A stretch of DNA of 64,000 bases, from the NCBI GenBank assembly GCA_025677835.1, contig JAIXMR010000035.1, positions 1 through 64,000 of the forward strand, in the 5' to 3' direction. The position numbers and the translations under genes are program-made. Every line of letters starts with the position of its first letter. Positions within the stretch are counted from its first letter, which is position 1. The DNA is from Sporodiniella umbellata (lineage: Eukaryota > Mucoromycota > Mucoromycetes > Mucorales > Rhizopodaceae). The notes beneath the pieces are model-generated. The model ran no database searches and was not told the DNA's origin. It saw nothing but the letters and a program-made list of their open reading frames with translations. Positions 33,101 to 45,188 of the stretch are shown in pieces.

Positions 33101-34944
33101 CCATGGTTACCTCATGGATTTCTTCTACTTGTCATGGAGTGTATATATTTACAAGAAAAAACAGACGAAAAACGATAGATTTAGTGCTTAATCTTCTCTG
33201 TTTGTTAAAGGTTTGAAAAATTCTGAAAAAAAAAATACGGACTAGAAATTTGCGTTTAATCAATGTAAAATAGAAGATTTATTATATCGCTAATAGTTTT
33301 GTTATTCGGGTATGATTTCTCTGTTTGTAAAAGCTCCACATACCAGAGTTTCATCTTCAGCTCCTAAATCCTAACAGAATATAAAAGTTTTGCTCGAATT
33401 AGATGTATACTGTCCAAACACATCAATTGTGCTTACTCTAAATGTATAAGAAACAAAGATGCAAAACAAATGCTGCCTCACTCAGAAGAGGAGTATGTGC
33501 TGTAGTAAAAACATAGGTTCAATACTGTCAAACTCTTTGTTGTTAGCAAAAACTAGACGGGATTTTGATAGAAAACAGAAAGACAAAAGTCTCATTAACA
33601 ATCGTACATAGCTCAATGTTTTCCCTAGTTGTATTTTTATCGGATTTGTCGTGAATAGCAACAAGCAAAGCAGGAAAGCTGCTGTAGTTTACTTCTCGCA
33701 TATCAGACTGCATAAACACATACTTTGGCAGTAACCCATTTATCCTAGGGTGTAACACTCCCATTTGATGAAATGCCTGTATTTACAAACAGTTTGAATG
33801 TTAAATATATGGCTTCCTTTTGAAGAAAAAAATAAATACTATCAAATAAAAAGCGAAAATCAAATAACATAGTATCTAAATAAATCGTTAACAATTGAGA
33901 TATGGAGTGCCTGTAAAACTTTTATTTCATAAGCAAAGCTAAGCCTTTTTCATTATCTGCTGGGTGAGTAGGCTTAACTAATGTAGTGTTAATGACAATC
34001 TGTTTTTGATTTTTTGTATGGCCATACTACAATCAGAAAAGAAACAAAGACACGATCGAAATGCTCACACACTCCCGTCACCTCTCTTTTACAATCACCT
34101 TCCCGAATGCTCTAAAAAAAAGAAAAACAAGGCACAGCTTCCAAAAAACAGCCAGTCGATGTTTAGAAAAGGGACTAATAAAAGCTTCGAAAAGCGATCT
34201 TTTTGTTTAGTAGGTAGTGGAAGTACAGCACTAAAAAAAAAAAAAAGTAGGAATTATACAGAGTGAATTGTACTACACAAAGCAGGGAACAAAAAAAATA
34301 TGCAAAACAAACAATACAGTTTAAACAAGCTTTATATATACTTGGTGAATATTATTTCACTTTTTTTTTTTTCCCAAACTATTTTTTTTTTTATGAGCGC
34401 AAACGGAAGAAGCAGCATCGCTCAAATTGAAGCTTTATTTCTCCTATATTAATAGGCCAAAAGAAAATGATGCAAGCGGTGCTATTGGATATGCTAACAC
34501 AAACTATAGAAAGGCCAAGAGGTGGGTCTGAAATAAAAATAGAAGTGAGGTCAGTGAGCATTATGAGCTTTTGTGTTAGTTTATCACAAAGGACATGACG
34601 CTGTAGATAGATAAAAAAGATAATATGAGGAAAGATAGGAAGAAAAAGGAAATGACAATAACAATAACAATAATGATAATAACAATAGTATGAAACCTAA
34701 TTAAAATACTTTACGGGCACTGACTACAGATTGAAAAGAAAATCAAGTATTCAGGGTTAGTTTTGTTTGAACGAACGGTATTGTTCTGGACAATATACGA
34801 GGCTAGATTGCTTAACGATTCCGAAGTTCAATACTATCCTTAAAAGGAATGTAGGAGAAAGATCTACTCGTTACGTTGCTTTTTTTTTTTTTTTTATTTG
34901 TGAAAGGTAGTTTATTGAAGAGCCGCTCAAGGCGGTCTATGTTA
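30196..34944. other. Gene-poor island
   Basis: 4.7 kb without a gene I can support. The short ORFs (for example 30406-30678 +, 33543-33764 -, 34006-34266 +) lack start context, splice partners and recognisable motifs. The ORF at 33543-33764 has the most protein-like composition and might be a decayed exon. There is an A11G7 run near 31284-31301 and an A/C/T-rich simple stretch near 34,655-34,690 made of ATA/ACA units. The first 150 bp hold the PCCB 3' UTR. Confidence 0.5.
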
Positions 34945-35480
34945 AAAGCTGGCCATTTAGTGGCCAGAGCGCCAGCGTTTTGCTGTCGTCGGGGCAGCGC
35001 TTGACTTGGATTTTCTAAATGACTTGGTTGTGGTTGCGCTTTGATTGATTATAGCTAGTAGAGGGGCGTCAAGGTTCCCAAGTCAAAGACTCTAGTGTAG
35101 TATTTTTTTTGTCAGAAACGTATTAAACGTAGTCGATGCTTTCCTGGAATGTAGCTGGAGAAAGTCGGTTAGCGACATTTTGGCCAAATGTCACGCAAGC
35201 AGTCTTTGTGTCAATGTGTGTTTGCCCCTGTGTGCCAAAGATGTTTTGCTTTTCTTTGTAAAAGCCGAATCCTTGTTTTAAACACGCATTTTCTGCCACA
35301 ATCTGCACTGGGTAGATGGAGAGTTGGGCGGCAATAGCCTGGGACATCTTTGGTTGAGAATGGATGCATTGGAGCCACGGCTTTTGAAAAATATGTTTGA
35401 AAGCCTTGATGAGACAGTGGATATAATTTACTATTGTATTTCTTGTCAACTCCGAACAAACCAGCTATTGGAGAACACAT
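34945..35480 (-). pseudogene. Coding-like but interrupted stretch, unidentified
   Basis: On the minus strand this 0.5 kb is visibly GC-richer than the island around it and reads like protein in more than one frame. One frame begins MCSPIAGLFGVDKK and runs 89 codons; another continues AACVTFGQ-like sequence to a stop at about 35,123. A third ends in INQSATTTKSFRKSKSSAAP and AKRWRSGH before a stop at about 34,946. No splice scheme I tried joins them cleanly. It may be a decayed transposable-element or host gene remnant, or a gene whose introns I could not resolve. I do not recognise any domain. Confidence 0.25.
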
Positions 35481-35655
35481 GAATAAAGCCTATACAAATA
35501 AATAAAAAAGTTGTTTTTCACATGTGTAGGCTAGTCAGTTTTTGAAAGTATCCATAATAAAGTTTGTTTGGTGTGTTTGAAAGCCAGCAATAATTACACG
35601 TTAAGGCAAGCTCTGCCAATAAAAATTTCTACTCTTTACACTTGTTTGAAAATTT

Positions 35656-35656
35656 A

Positions 35657-35711
<55 letters not shown>
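35656..35711. repeat. (TTA)n trinucleotide microsatellite
   Basis: About 18 uninterrupted TTA/ATT units in the spacer upstream of the GATA factor gene. Seen directly. Confidence 0.95.
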
Positions 35712-35987
35712 TGAATCCGCTTGTTTTTAAAGTTAGAATTCTGCACAAAGAGCATTGTACCTACCACTGAGGTATTATCGGCCAATAGGCTACCTGGTTC
35801 CTTCCTGCCTTCTTTTTTTCAAATCAAAGCAAGGCCAAATGTTTCGAAATTTTTCGTGTCACACACGATGTCAAGGCAACGCTCGTCATTTGATGCAGAC
35901 ATTTCACCATAAAAAAGACCAAAATGCGCTTGTTTTCGTTTTCATTTCGCTTTTCTTTCTACTCTTTTTTGTTTTCCTCATACAATC

Positions 35988-36758
35988 ATGTATTCTTCCT
36001 ACACACAAACACACTGCGTGAGCCCACTGTCAATCACAGATGAATATGATTCATTTTCTGGCAGCCACACAGTAGACCCTTCTTTTGTTATGAATAGCTT
36101 TCTAACCCCCACTTTCCAGTCTTTGGATGACTGCTCCTCACTATACTTTAACTACTCGTCGCCCTTTAATAACACTGAGTCTCCTTTGTCGCTATCCTAC
36201 GTGCATCCCCTACAGATTCTTTCGCCCACAACGTACGATCCATTATTTCTCTTGCCTTTACCCACAGAGGGGAGTCAAGAACCGCCGTTCAATTCACAAG
36301 AGACTGACAAAACACAGACAGAAGATGGGCTAAAAGCAGAGTCGCCCTCCTCTGGCCGTGAACTTTCGAGCGAAGACGAAGAGGATATAAGCACAGTTTA
36401 TACAGCCGACGATGACTCGTACGCAGGTGAACAAGACAATGATTCTGATTGGGAGAGACCAAAAAGGATAAGCAAGAAATCAAAAGTACCTTCTGGCTCC
36501 AAAAAGCGCAAGAGATCTTCGCCTGTCTTGATAGAAACCGATTCCCAATGCTCGTACTGCCAAACCAAAAACACATCGCTCTGGAGACGAAGTCCTAAAG
36601 GCGAGGTTCTCTGTAACGCATGCGGTCTATACCTGAAGCTTCATGGAGTCATTCGGCCACTGAGCTTGAAATCTGATGTCATCAAAAGAAGAAATAGGGC
36701 TGGAAGCTGTAAACCTTATTCAAGAAAGTCTAAAAAACAGAAATCCTCTACTTTATAA
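35988..36758 (+). CDS. GATA-type zinc finger transcription factor, single exon
   Basis: 256 residues. One GATA finger lies at about residues 187-237: [14 protein letters not shown], then [20 protein letters not shown], giving C-x2-C-x17-C-x2-C with the basic tail SDVIKRRNR that contacts DNA. The N-terminal 130 residues are Ser/Thr/Pro-rich, and an acidic block ([17 protein letters not shown]) could be an activation region. A basic cluster ([18 protein letters not shown]) before the finger is a likely nuclear signal. Fungal GATA factors of this layout control nitrogen use, iron uptake or light responses; the sequence alone does not say which. Poly-T runs follow the stop (about 36,800-36,853). 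Confidence 0.93.
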   Translation: MYSSYTQTHCVSPLSITDEYDSFSGSHTVDPSFVMNSFLTPTFQSLDDCSSLYFNYSSPFNNTESPLSLSYVHPLQILSPTTYDPLFLLPLPTEGSQEPPFNSQETDKTQTEDGLKAESPSSGRELSSEDEEDISTVYTADDDSYAGEQDNDSDWERPKRISKKSKVPSGSKKRKRSSPVLIETDSQCSYCQTKNTSLWRRSPKGEVLCNACGLYLKLHGVIRPLSLKSDVIKRRNRAGSCKPYSRKSKKQKSSTL

Positions 36759-37266
36759 CTACTTTTGCCCTTTTTTTTTCTTTTGATTTTTAACTTTTTT
36801 TTTTTTTTTTTTTTTTGGATTTTTGATTTTTTGATCTTTTTTTTTTTTTTTTTGCCTTTATTTGGGTGCTCTGTTTGTCTTAGAAAAATAAATATTAATA
36901 TGCATTAACATTGACAAATAAAATCTCTTTGCCCCCTTCTCTTCTCCTCGTTTCAATTCTAAGCAATAAATGCACGTGTATTGGCTGATCCACGTTATTT
37001 TTCTTAGAGTCAATCGTGCGCACCCCAAGCATGTATCCTGTGTTTTCAGTTTCAAATCCTTCTGAGCTAGCAAAGCAACAAATGTCCAGATTTGCCAAGC
37101 AAACTCGATTTTATGTACAGTTACACAGTATATCATTGGAAAAGTTGCACAAAAAACCTCATGTTTGTGAAAAATTCAATTTTTTTCCTTTCTTTCCTAA
37201 TTCATGAAAAAAGAAGGAGGGAAACCTTTTTTTTCTTTTGCAAGATTATAAAACAAAAAAGCTTAG
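36759..37266. other. Intergenic spacer with poly-T runs
   Basis: Two long T runs just after the GATA gene and no coding frame of quality. The last part is the MAPKKK upstream region. Confidence 0.5.
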
Positions 37267-39263
37267 ATGGCAGAAGACAAAAGGCTTGTCTGGACTTTTG
37301 ACAATGTTCAGAAATGGCTAATTACCAACGGCTGGAGCTCACTTGTTCCCATTTTCAGCGGTAAGAATCTGACCAGAAACACAGACAGCTAAAAACAGTA
37401 ACAGAACATAGCATTCAGCACAATCAGTTTCTTAATCTAAACAATGAGACACTCGAAAACTTACTACTTAATACCAATACAACTCATTCTGAAAGACAAA
37501 GACTCTTGCTTGCTATTCACCAAGTGAGGATGGATCAAGTAAAGCACTTCTATACAAAAAAAAAAAAAAGCCCACTGCTTATACATATGCATAGGAGCCT
37601 AGTCTACCACGCATTAATATACCAGCGTGCAATAAAAGAAAGCCAGACCTATCGCCTATTCGAACCACGTCGCCTAATAGCTATTTTAATATCAAACAAT
37701 ATATACCCAAACGGACTTCTTCAAGCGAATCTAGCGTTTCAAAGATTATTGAAGCATTCCAGCCCCATATGCGACCAACAAAGTCAAAAAACTTAATCAA
37801 CCCTCGTATTAGTGCAAACGATCCGGAGATCCTATCCAAGCTGCTTGGAAAGCGAGTCCCGATACAATACGCCCTAACCCATGACCGAAGAATCCAGGTG
37901 ACTATGGACGCAGACATGTTTATCAGGCTATGGATCAAAGAATCAAGCGATGCGCTGGCCATCAAACAGGGTATCCTTCAGAAATTATCCATTGATGTCG
38001 ATCCTTCCTATTTTTTGTATTACCATGAAAACGGCATCCAATCAAGTAATAGAATACGCTAGATTGAAACCAAGCTAATGTTTTTTTTTTTTTTGGCGAC
38101 TATTAGCGGTTCCATTGACAGAGGATGACCTTGTACGCACCTGTCAAGCCTCAGATGACAATCAACCCAATCGTATTCTGGTTGTACCTATCGAAGGCTA
38201 TCAACTGGTTGGACAACAAAAATACGCCTACAATGAGCCCAACGTGATTCGCTATACGCTACAGTCAGGTAGCCCTGCTTCCACCATCACCGGCTACCAG
38301 CTTTCAGACCCTGAAACCCCGCCCACACGATCACTACCAACCAACAACGAGCCATGGTCCTCTAGCGAAACGTTTGTACTAAACAACACACATTGTAGCA
38401 GCTCGCCCTGGAACTACCCCGACCAAGGCATTTTGCTTTACGATCCACCCACGCCTAGAGATCGCCCCGAATGTGCTACCTCGTTCCCTGCCGAGCCATT
38501 GTCGCCTATCGGATCACACAAAAGTACAGAGTTTGGCGAACGTCCATCAATCGAGAAGTTGTACAGTGATATTGACCGCTATCTGCCTGGACACGACCTG
38601 GATCAAGAAATCCTGATTGAAAACAGTACGCCTAGACGACTCTTGGGCCACAAACCCTCTGTACGTGTCGTAGCCAAAGAGGCTCATAGAAGATGGAGGA
38701 CCCAACATACTGCTTTGTTGAGGCGTAAAAGCACCAAGATGTGGGGGAGCCAGGTGGAAAGGGTCAAACCGGGTGAGGAGAGCACGATTGTGGCTAGCGA
38801 TCGACCTGTGCCGACCAAGATGCAATGGCTACGTGGGGAGCTGATCGGCCGAGGGTCTTTTGGTCGGGTTTACCATGCACTCAACGTAGCAACCGGCGAA
38901 TGGATCGCTGTAAAGCAAGTGGAGGTGGCTGTCACCGAATCAGACAGACGGAACGAGGATCTGAAAGAAGCCGCAGACGCCTTGTATCGAGAGATATCGC
39001 TATTAAAAGACCTGGAGCACAATAATATTGTGCAGTACATGGGCTACGACTTTAATTCGGATGAAGGGCTGATTTACATTTTTCTTGAATATATACCAGG
39101 AGGAAGCATTGCCGGTTTACTGAACCTGCAAAGTACCTTCAGTGAACCCCAGGCGGCATTTTTCACTCGTCAAATACTACAGGGGTTGGAGTACTTACAT
39201 GAAAAGAACATATTGCATAGAGTAAGTAATCAGGTTTACATGTCTTTCTGATCTCTCTTTTTC

Positions 39264-39294
<31 letters not shown>

Positions 39295-39962
39295 ATCAAG
39301 GCTGGAAACGTGCTGATCGATCAAAACGGGGTTTGCAAAATCACTGACTTTGGCTTATCAAAAAACCAAAACGACAATGCCTACGACCCTACTTCGAATA
39401 ACTCAACCATGAAAGGAACTGTCTTTTGGATGGCGCCCGAGGTTCTCACTAATAACTATAGTGCAAAAGTTGATGTCTGGTAAATCGTAACATGGTAGAA
39501 TTTTTTGTTTTTTTTCATTAGCTTATATATTTTGGGTAGGAGCTTGGGCTGTACGCTACTAGAAATGTTTACTGGAACTCATCCTTGGATGAACCTTACA
39601 AGTCTTGCAGCTTTATACGCAGTAATATCACTTTTTTTTAAAAAAAAAAAAAAAAAGAAAAAGAAACCTAAAACTCATATACAACTGTTTAGATTGGCAA
39701 TCATAAATCGCCAGAAATACCTTGTAATATATCAATCGAGGCGAAAGACTTTTTGAACAAATGCTTTGAGATGTAAGTAACGTTTTTTACAAAAAAAAAA
39801 AAAAAAAAAAAAAAAAAACCGTATCATTCAAACACCCTCGAAAAAAGAAAACCTGAAGATCGCCCGACAGCTACAGAGCTACTTCAACACCCATTTGTAC
39901 ATAATGCAGACTCTTTTGATTTCAAAGTAAACTTTGCATATATGAGTAAAATGACGATCTAA
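37267..39962 (+). CDS. MAP kinase kinase kinase (Bck1/Ste11 class) with N-terminal SAM-like domain
   Basis: Eight exons: 37267-37360, 37405-37538, 37595-38045, 38107-39221, 39292-39479, 39540-39621, 39693-39772, 39848-39962; 752 residues. Residues about 8-75 resemble a SAM domain (TFDNVQKWLITNGWSSLVPI ... LLLAIHQVRMDQ). A region around residues 145-280 may hold a Ras-association-like fold. The kinase domain fills the C-terminal third: Gly loop LIGRGSFGRVYHA, IAVKQVEV, the catalytic loop HRDIKAGNVLI (split by an intron between R and D), DFGLSKNQ, GTVFWMAPEVL and VDVWSLGCTLLEMFTG. The GTVFWMAPE activation segment and LAALYAIGNHKSPEIP are typical MAPKKK features. Such kinases start the cell-wall-integrity or mating/filamentation cascades. 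Bck1-like is my first guess from the kinase sequence; the SAM domain also suits Ste11. Confidence 0.9.
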
Positions 39963-40378
39963 TACATTTTTCTTGGTAGAGCTTATAGTACTTGAAACAC
40001 TACCAAAGAGCAAAGGATTGAAATAAAAGTTTTTTTTTATGGAGAGCTGATAGATATACATATGTCTCTTTTGAAAACTACTCTACTCTATCCTGTTGTC
40101 TTTTGCTTCTGTACAGAAGACCTGTATGTAAAGCTCTGCTTTCAAGGAGACTTTGGTTGGATGTTTCGGAGATTGAAGTTCGTCAACACAAAAAAAGAAA
40201 AATAGACTTGGACTATTTTCTTTTCACTATAAACATGGATTCAATTTATTATGAAAAGGAGAATTTTAACCCATTAGGTTGCAGATCTTTCTTTTTTTCT
40301 CTTCTTCTTTTTTTGAAAAAAAAAAAAAAACATGATTTAAACTTACATTTTATAACAAAAACAGGAAATTTGTCACAA
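39963..40378. other. Spacer / 5' region of DUG2
   Basis: 416 bp between the MAPKKK stop and the first certain DUG2 codon. It includes a possible first DUG2 exon (40235-40274, MDSIYYEKENFNPL, with a weak GTTGCA donor joining to 40365). Contains an A14 run near 40,317-40,330. Confidence 0.4.
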
Positions 40379-43300
40379 ATGTCTTATAGCAGACCTACCC
40401 ATCCTGCTCGCTGCACGCATACAATTTCACAAGAGGACAATAACTCAGTTCTTTCACTTGCAACTAGCAAAAAATATCTGTTTAGCGGGAGCCAAAGTTC
40501 CAAGATCCATGTAATCCGTTATCCCTGAATCTGTAATATCAACTAACAAAGGAATAGGTTTGGAGTCTTGACACTTTTAGATTAGAGGCCATTCTAAAAG
40601 GGCACACAGGAAGCATATTGGGACTGACTTTGTCAGAAGACGAGCAATATTTGTATAGTTGTTCTGGTGACGGAACAGTAAGAGTCTGGAATACAGAGAC
40701 TTTGACTTGCGCATATCTCATTCAATCTTGTCACGATGTTGGCGATGTATTCTCGATCGTCTATTCCGATAAAAGCAGTGTGCTTTTTTTTGGTAGCCAA
40801 AACACAAGCATTCAGGTAGGGAGAAAAAAGTTTTGAAAATGTTACAATTTTTATCAAAATAACATCATCCTGTTCCTTTTTTATACCTAAAAAGTGGTAT
40901 AGCTTTGCTGACCCTCAAACGCATGGTTGTGCAATGGATATACCCAACGTACCCCTTTCGCCTAGAAAAAAAAAGGGGAACACATTCAATTTTTTTGACT
41001 TGAAAGAGCATCCAGGTTATGAGGACGAACAACTACAAGAGCTATTAGATAAAGATGTTATAAAGTGTGTCATAAGAGAAAAAAATGTCTATAGTAATGC
41101 TCATGACGGCTATGTTTACTGTTTGTTGCATGCAAAAGATATTCCAAATGTCGAAGGGGAAGCTTTGATAAGCGGATCAGGCGATGGTGATGTTAAGGTA
41201 GATGTCTACTTTTTTACGTCTTGCTTTTAGATTATTTACTGTACATGTAGATTTGGCTTATTAAAGCGGAAACTCTCCAGCATGAACGCACTCTAAAAGG
41301 GAACTCAGATAAAGGGGTTTTATGCCTTGCGCTTTCTGATGATGGTTACTTATTTTGTGGTGTACAAGGTGGCGATGTCCAGGTACGGTAGTACACACAG
41401 CTAAAAAGCGATTACTCACACATAAAACGTCATAGATTTGGGATTTGGAAACAGTAAGTTCACAACGCCTCACTCCTTTGTACGTTGATGCGCGAGTATT
41501 AAAAGAAGTTGTATAGCATCAAATGATTCGTTCAGTTATGGCACACACTGTAAGTTGTCAATTCAAAAACCGACCATTCAATTGATCGTGTCTATTGCTC
41601 TGGCTTGATTATTATAGGATGATGTGCTAGCTATCACTATTAAAGGAAGCGGTTTTGTAAGCGCATCAGCCGATGGATCCATCCGATTGTGGGATGAAAA
41701 CTTTCAATTGACAGAAAGCTTGACTGAGCATCAAGGCATCATGTTATCACTAACCACACGAGGCAATTACCTTATCTCTGGAAGTAGCGATCACAGTATC
41801 AAGTTCTGGGACATTTTTTGTAATTACCCCTCAGGTGATCCTACTCGACGGTCCTCAGCTAGTACGCTTCAGAACGCCTCTACAAACGCCACTATGATTC
41901 ATGTGCTAGAAAAGTTAGTATCAATTCGTACTGTTAGTGGGTCCCCAAGATACATGGAGGAATGTCGAAGAGGAGCACGCTTTTTAAAAAATGTTCTTCA
42001 ACAGCTCGGAGCAGTAAGCCGTATGATTCCTGGTGCAACAGGTCGCAATCCGTTGGTCTACGGAAGATTTAACGGTAAAGGAAACGGACAAAAACATGTT
42101 CCAACTATTCTGGTCTATGGCCACTACGATGTTATTACTGCGGACTGTGAGAAAAATCTCTGGGGGAGCGACCCTTTTCAACTGACGGGAAAAAACGGAT
42201 ATCTGTATGGAAGAGGCACAAGTGACAATAAGGTAAGGGCTTGTTCTGTAATGCTAGCTAACATGATTCGTAAGGGACCTGTACTTGCTTGTATATTTGC
42301 TGTAAACGAATTGTTGAAAGAAGGAATACTAGACGTCAATGTAGTTTTTTTGATTGAAGGTGAAGAAGAAAGCGGCAGCGTGGGGCTTTATGAAGCAGTG
42401 AATCAGAACAAAGAGTTATTTGAGGGCATAGACCTGATTCTTTTGAGGTAAACACACGCGCACACACACACGGAGAGAGAGAGAGAGAGAGGCAGAGAAG
42501 CTAATACAGTTAAAAGTAACTCCTATTGGCTTGGGGAAGATTTACCGTGTATTACATACGGACTGAGAGGCGTTATTCACGCCACTGTATCTATTTGTAA
42601 TGAGCGTGCTGATTTGCATTCTGGCGTAGAAGGTGGGGCTGTGTCTGAACCCTTGGTTGACCTTATCCATGTACTCGGAAAACTGGTTGATACAGAAAAA
42701 CAAGTGCTTATTCCTGGTTCGTAAACAGAGCCTTGATGTAATGGAACATGTACTAACATACAGTTTAGGTTTCTATAAGGATGTTCGGCCTGTGTCAGAG
42801 GAAGAAAAAGTGCTTTACGACCCAATTGTGAAGTGGATGCAAGCCTCCGAAACAGGGCACTCAAGCACCAGAACCCATCATTCTACAATTACTTCTCCTA
42901 GTTTAGGACAAGAAACTAGCAATGAAACAAAATGTAGATTGAACACAGATAAAAACCAATCCAACGCTGAGGAACTAAAACAACAGTTAATGCGTCGATG
43001 GAGATACCCTACATTAACTGTTCATAAGATAGATGTATCCATAAACAACCCAACAATTATCCCTCGTAGCGCAAAGGCAGCTGTGAGTATGCGTATAGTC
43101 CCTGATCAATCAACATCCGAAATATGTTCGGAGTTTACGGATTACATTTGTAAAGTCTTTGGAGAGTGTAATTCCGATAACAAGATTTCCGTTAATATCG
43201 AAAACGTTGCAGAGTACTGGCTAGGAGATTTGAATTGCAAATATTTCAAGGCGGTTGAAGAAGCAGTTAGAAATGAATGGAAGACAGAGCCTCTATTCAT

Positions 43301-43487
43301 TCGAGAGGGTGGCTCAATCCCTGCTGTGCGTTGGTTGGAACGATTCTGTAACGCTTCAGCAGTCCATATTCCCTTTGGACAATCTTCAGATCAAGCACAC
43401 TTGCATAATGAGAGAATCCGCCTACTGAATCTTCATGCTGGTAAGCGTATTATCAAAAGCTTGTTGACAGCCTTACCCGAATTGTAA
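40379..43487 (+). CDS. DUG2: Dug2-like glutathione-degradation protein: WD40 repeats fused to an M20 metallopeptidase
   Basis: Ten exons: 40379-40510, 40558-40815, 40895-41197, 41251-41382, 41436-41453 (18 nt), 41517-41549, 41618-42232, 42275-42447, 42517-42716, 42769-43487; 860 residues, close to yeast Dug2 at 878. The N-terminal half has WD40 repeats (CSGDGTVRVWN, ISGSGDGDVKIWLI, ASADGSIRLWDEN, SGSSDHSIKFWDI). The C-terminal half is an M20 peptidase: VYGHYDVI, LYGRGTSDNKGP, LIEGEEESGSVGL, and HIPFGQSSDQAHLHNERI supply metal ligands. In yeast Dug2 works with Dug3 to split glutathione in the cytosol, and Dug1 then cleaves Cys-Gly. The N-terminal start is uncertain, since a short upstream exon is possible. 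The intron 42448-42516 contains CA and GA microsatellites. Confidence 0.93.
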
Positions 43488-43627
43488 TTATCTAAATAAA
43501 AATACTTGATCTATATACAAAAAAAAAAAAAAAAAAACAAAGAATTTACGATCAACCCAATTATATAAAGAGGTGAACAAAAATAGAGTTGAAAATGCTT
43601 TTTTTTTTTTTTATTGTTTTTATAGTT

Positions 43628-45066
43628 TTATAGCGAAATTCTTCCTGCGACCTTTGTCGGTGGCCACTCTCCTTTTTCTCTAAGATTCGCTTGTAAATGC
43701 AATGCTTGCTCATACATAACAAACATAATTGAACTCTGTAAACTTGTCCAAAATACTCTTGGGCCAATTCCTCTAAATAGCCCAGCCAGGCCTTGGTTTT
43801 TATAGTTCCACATCATACCATCTACAATCCCACTATAATGTTTTACTGGCGGCTCGGCAACAGAAGCTTTTGGTGTAGCTACGGTTGTCTTTTTCTTGGT
43901 ATTGCTTCCGCCTTGTTGTGTCTGTAGCAGAGTCTTCATTACGTCTAAAGGTGTTGTAATTGCCCCTGCTATTCCACCCGCCAAAGAGCCGGTAACCATG
44001 TCTATTCCTACTGGGACTTGGTCGTTGTATTTCTTTTGCGCCACTTTTTTAAATTGTTCTATTGAAAAAAAAAAAACAAAAAAGAATCTGTCAGTTCTCC
44101 TGTGCATATAAATGTGTCGAAAAGCCCTCCATACCGTAAAGTGCAAACTGAATAGCAGAATAAGGAACATCGCGTAAAATGGTTGCTCTAAAACCATGAA
44201 ATAGAGCCCCAAATCCATCATATTTCACAATCTACAAAAAAAAAAATTAGTCCTCTGGGCTATTTCATAAAACTATGCTGATACACTTACCATTTGTGTA
44301 GCATGCCATGTATTTCTATAGTTGTATCCACTCACAAAATGTGGATTGTTGTATCTACCTTGTAGTTGCAATCGAGTTTTTAGTACTTCTGAAGGTACAT
44401 AAATAATCGAGGCTGCCAAATCGCCAAGTGACCCTGCAGTCAGATGAGATAAAACCTCAGGTACTTTGGTATCGTTGAGAGTACGTTTTGTCAATTCGTA
44501 AACTGCAAAATATAGGGTTGTACCAGGGACTATATTATGTACAGAAGACGAGGGGGAAAAAATAGAAATAAAAAGTTAATCTTTACATCCAACTTTCTTT
44601 TTTTTTTACTTGATCCAATCATGGCTGGAGTTACGCCAGCGTAAAGACCTCGCATGATGCCTTCTTGTTTCAGTATGGTCTTGTATGCTTGAACCATACT
44701 TGTATATTTTTGAATTCGGGTGTGTGGCTGACCCTGTAGCCTTGTTTTTACTGTATCCACACTGATAACGATCAGTTGATCGCACAAATCGTCTTTTTTT
44801 TTTGAGATTCTATTTACCTATGCATAACAAAATCAGCTGTTGAGCCGCCAATACCTCCAGCAATGCAAGCCTGTGAAATGAAGTTAGTGTTGAGCTATTT
44901 AAAACTGTGCATGCTCATCTGTCAAACGTACATCAAAAAAAGGAGGGTATCTCGAGCTTTCACTATGGCTGATAGAAGGTATTAAAAAGGCGGAAATTGG
45001 ATGCCCAGCTTTGCCGGGTTCAGGAGGTGGAATCATAGAGTCAATGAAAAAAGATGCACTTGACAT
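43628..45066 (-). CDS. MME1: Mitochondrial carrier of the Mme1 (YMR166C) type
   Basis: Six exons: 45066-44932, 44870-44818, 44761-44610, 44529-44291, 44231-44135, 44058-43628; 368 residues, the length of the yeast protein. The three carrier repeats carry the signature: SVDTVKTRLQ (Ser replacing the usual Pro), VPSEVLKTRLQLQGRYNNP and TPLDVMKTLLQ. The second repeat continues with HFVSGYNYRNTWHA, followed by GFRATILRDVPYSAIQFALY, which is specific to this subfamily. Yeast Mme1 is reported to export magnesium from mitochondria; the substrate here is inferred. A Lys-rich insert (NTKKKTTVATPKAS) follows the third repeat signature. It converges on DUG2 and diverges from SF3B2, with 122 bp between start codons. 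Confidence 0.92.
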
Positions 45067-45188
45067 ATTTACTTTTTTTAAGCTTAATCTATCGCAGTAG
45101 GCGAATGTGACTGTGTTTTTGCGTCATTTTCTTTGGTCTTTTGGTCTTTTTTTTTTTTCTTTGCCTATTTTTTTTGTGTTTGACAATC
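45067..45188. promoter_or_regulatory. Compact divergent promoter MME1 / SF3B2
   Basis: Only 122 bp separate the two ATGs. The SF3B2 side is a pyrimidine-rich tract (TTTTTTCTTTGGTC-like), often found at fungal transcription starts. No named site was recognised. Confidence 0.5.

Noticed and set aside
40103..40378. In-frame N-terminal extension of DUG2 starting MLLYRRPVC
   Set aside because: Poly-Phe/Lys stretch from T/A runs and no family similarity; more likely UTR and an intron, with a possible short first exon at 40235.
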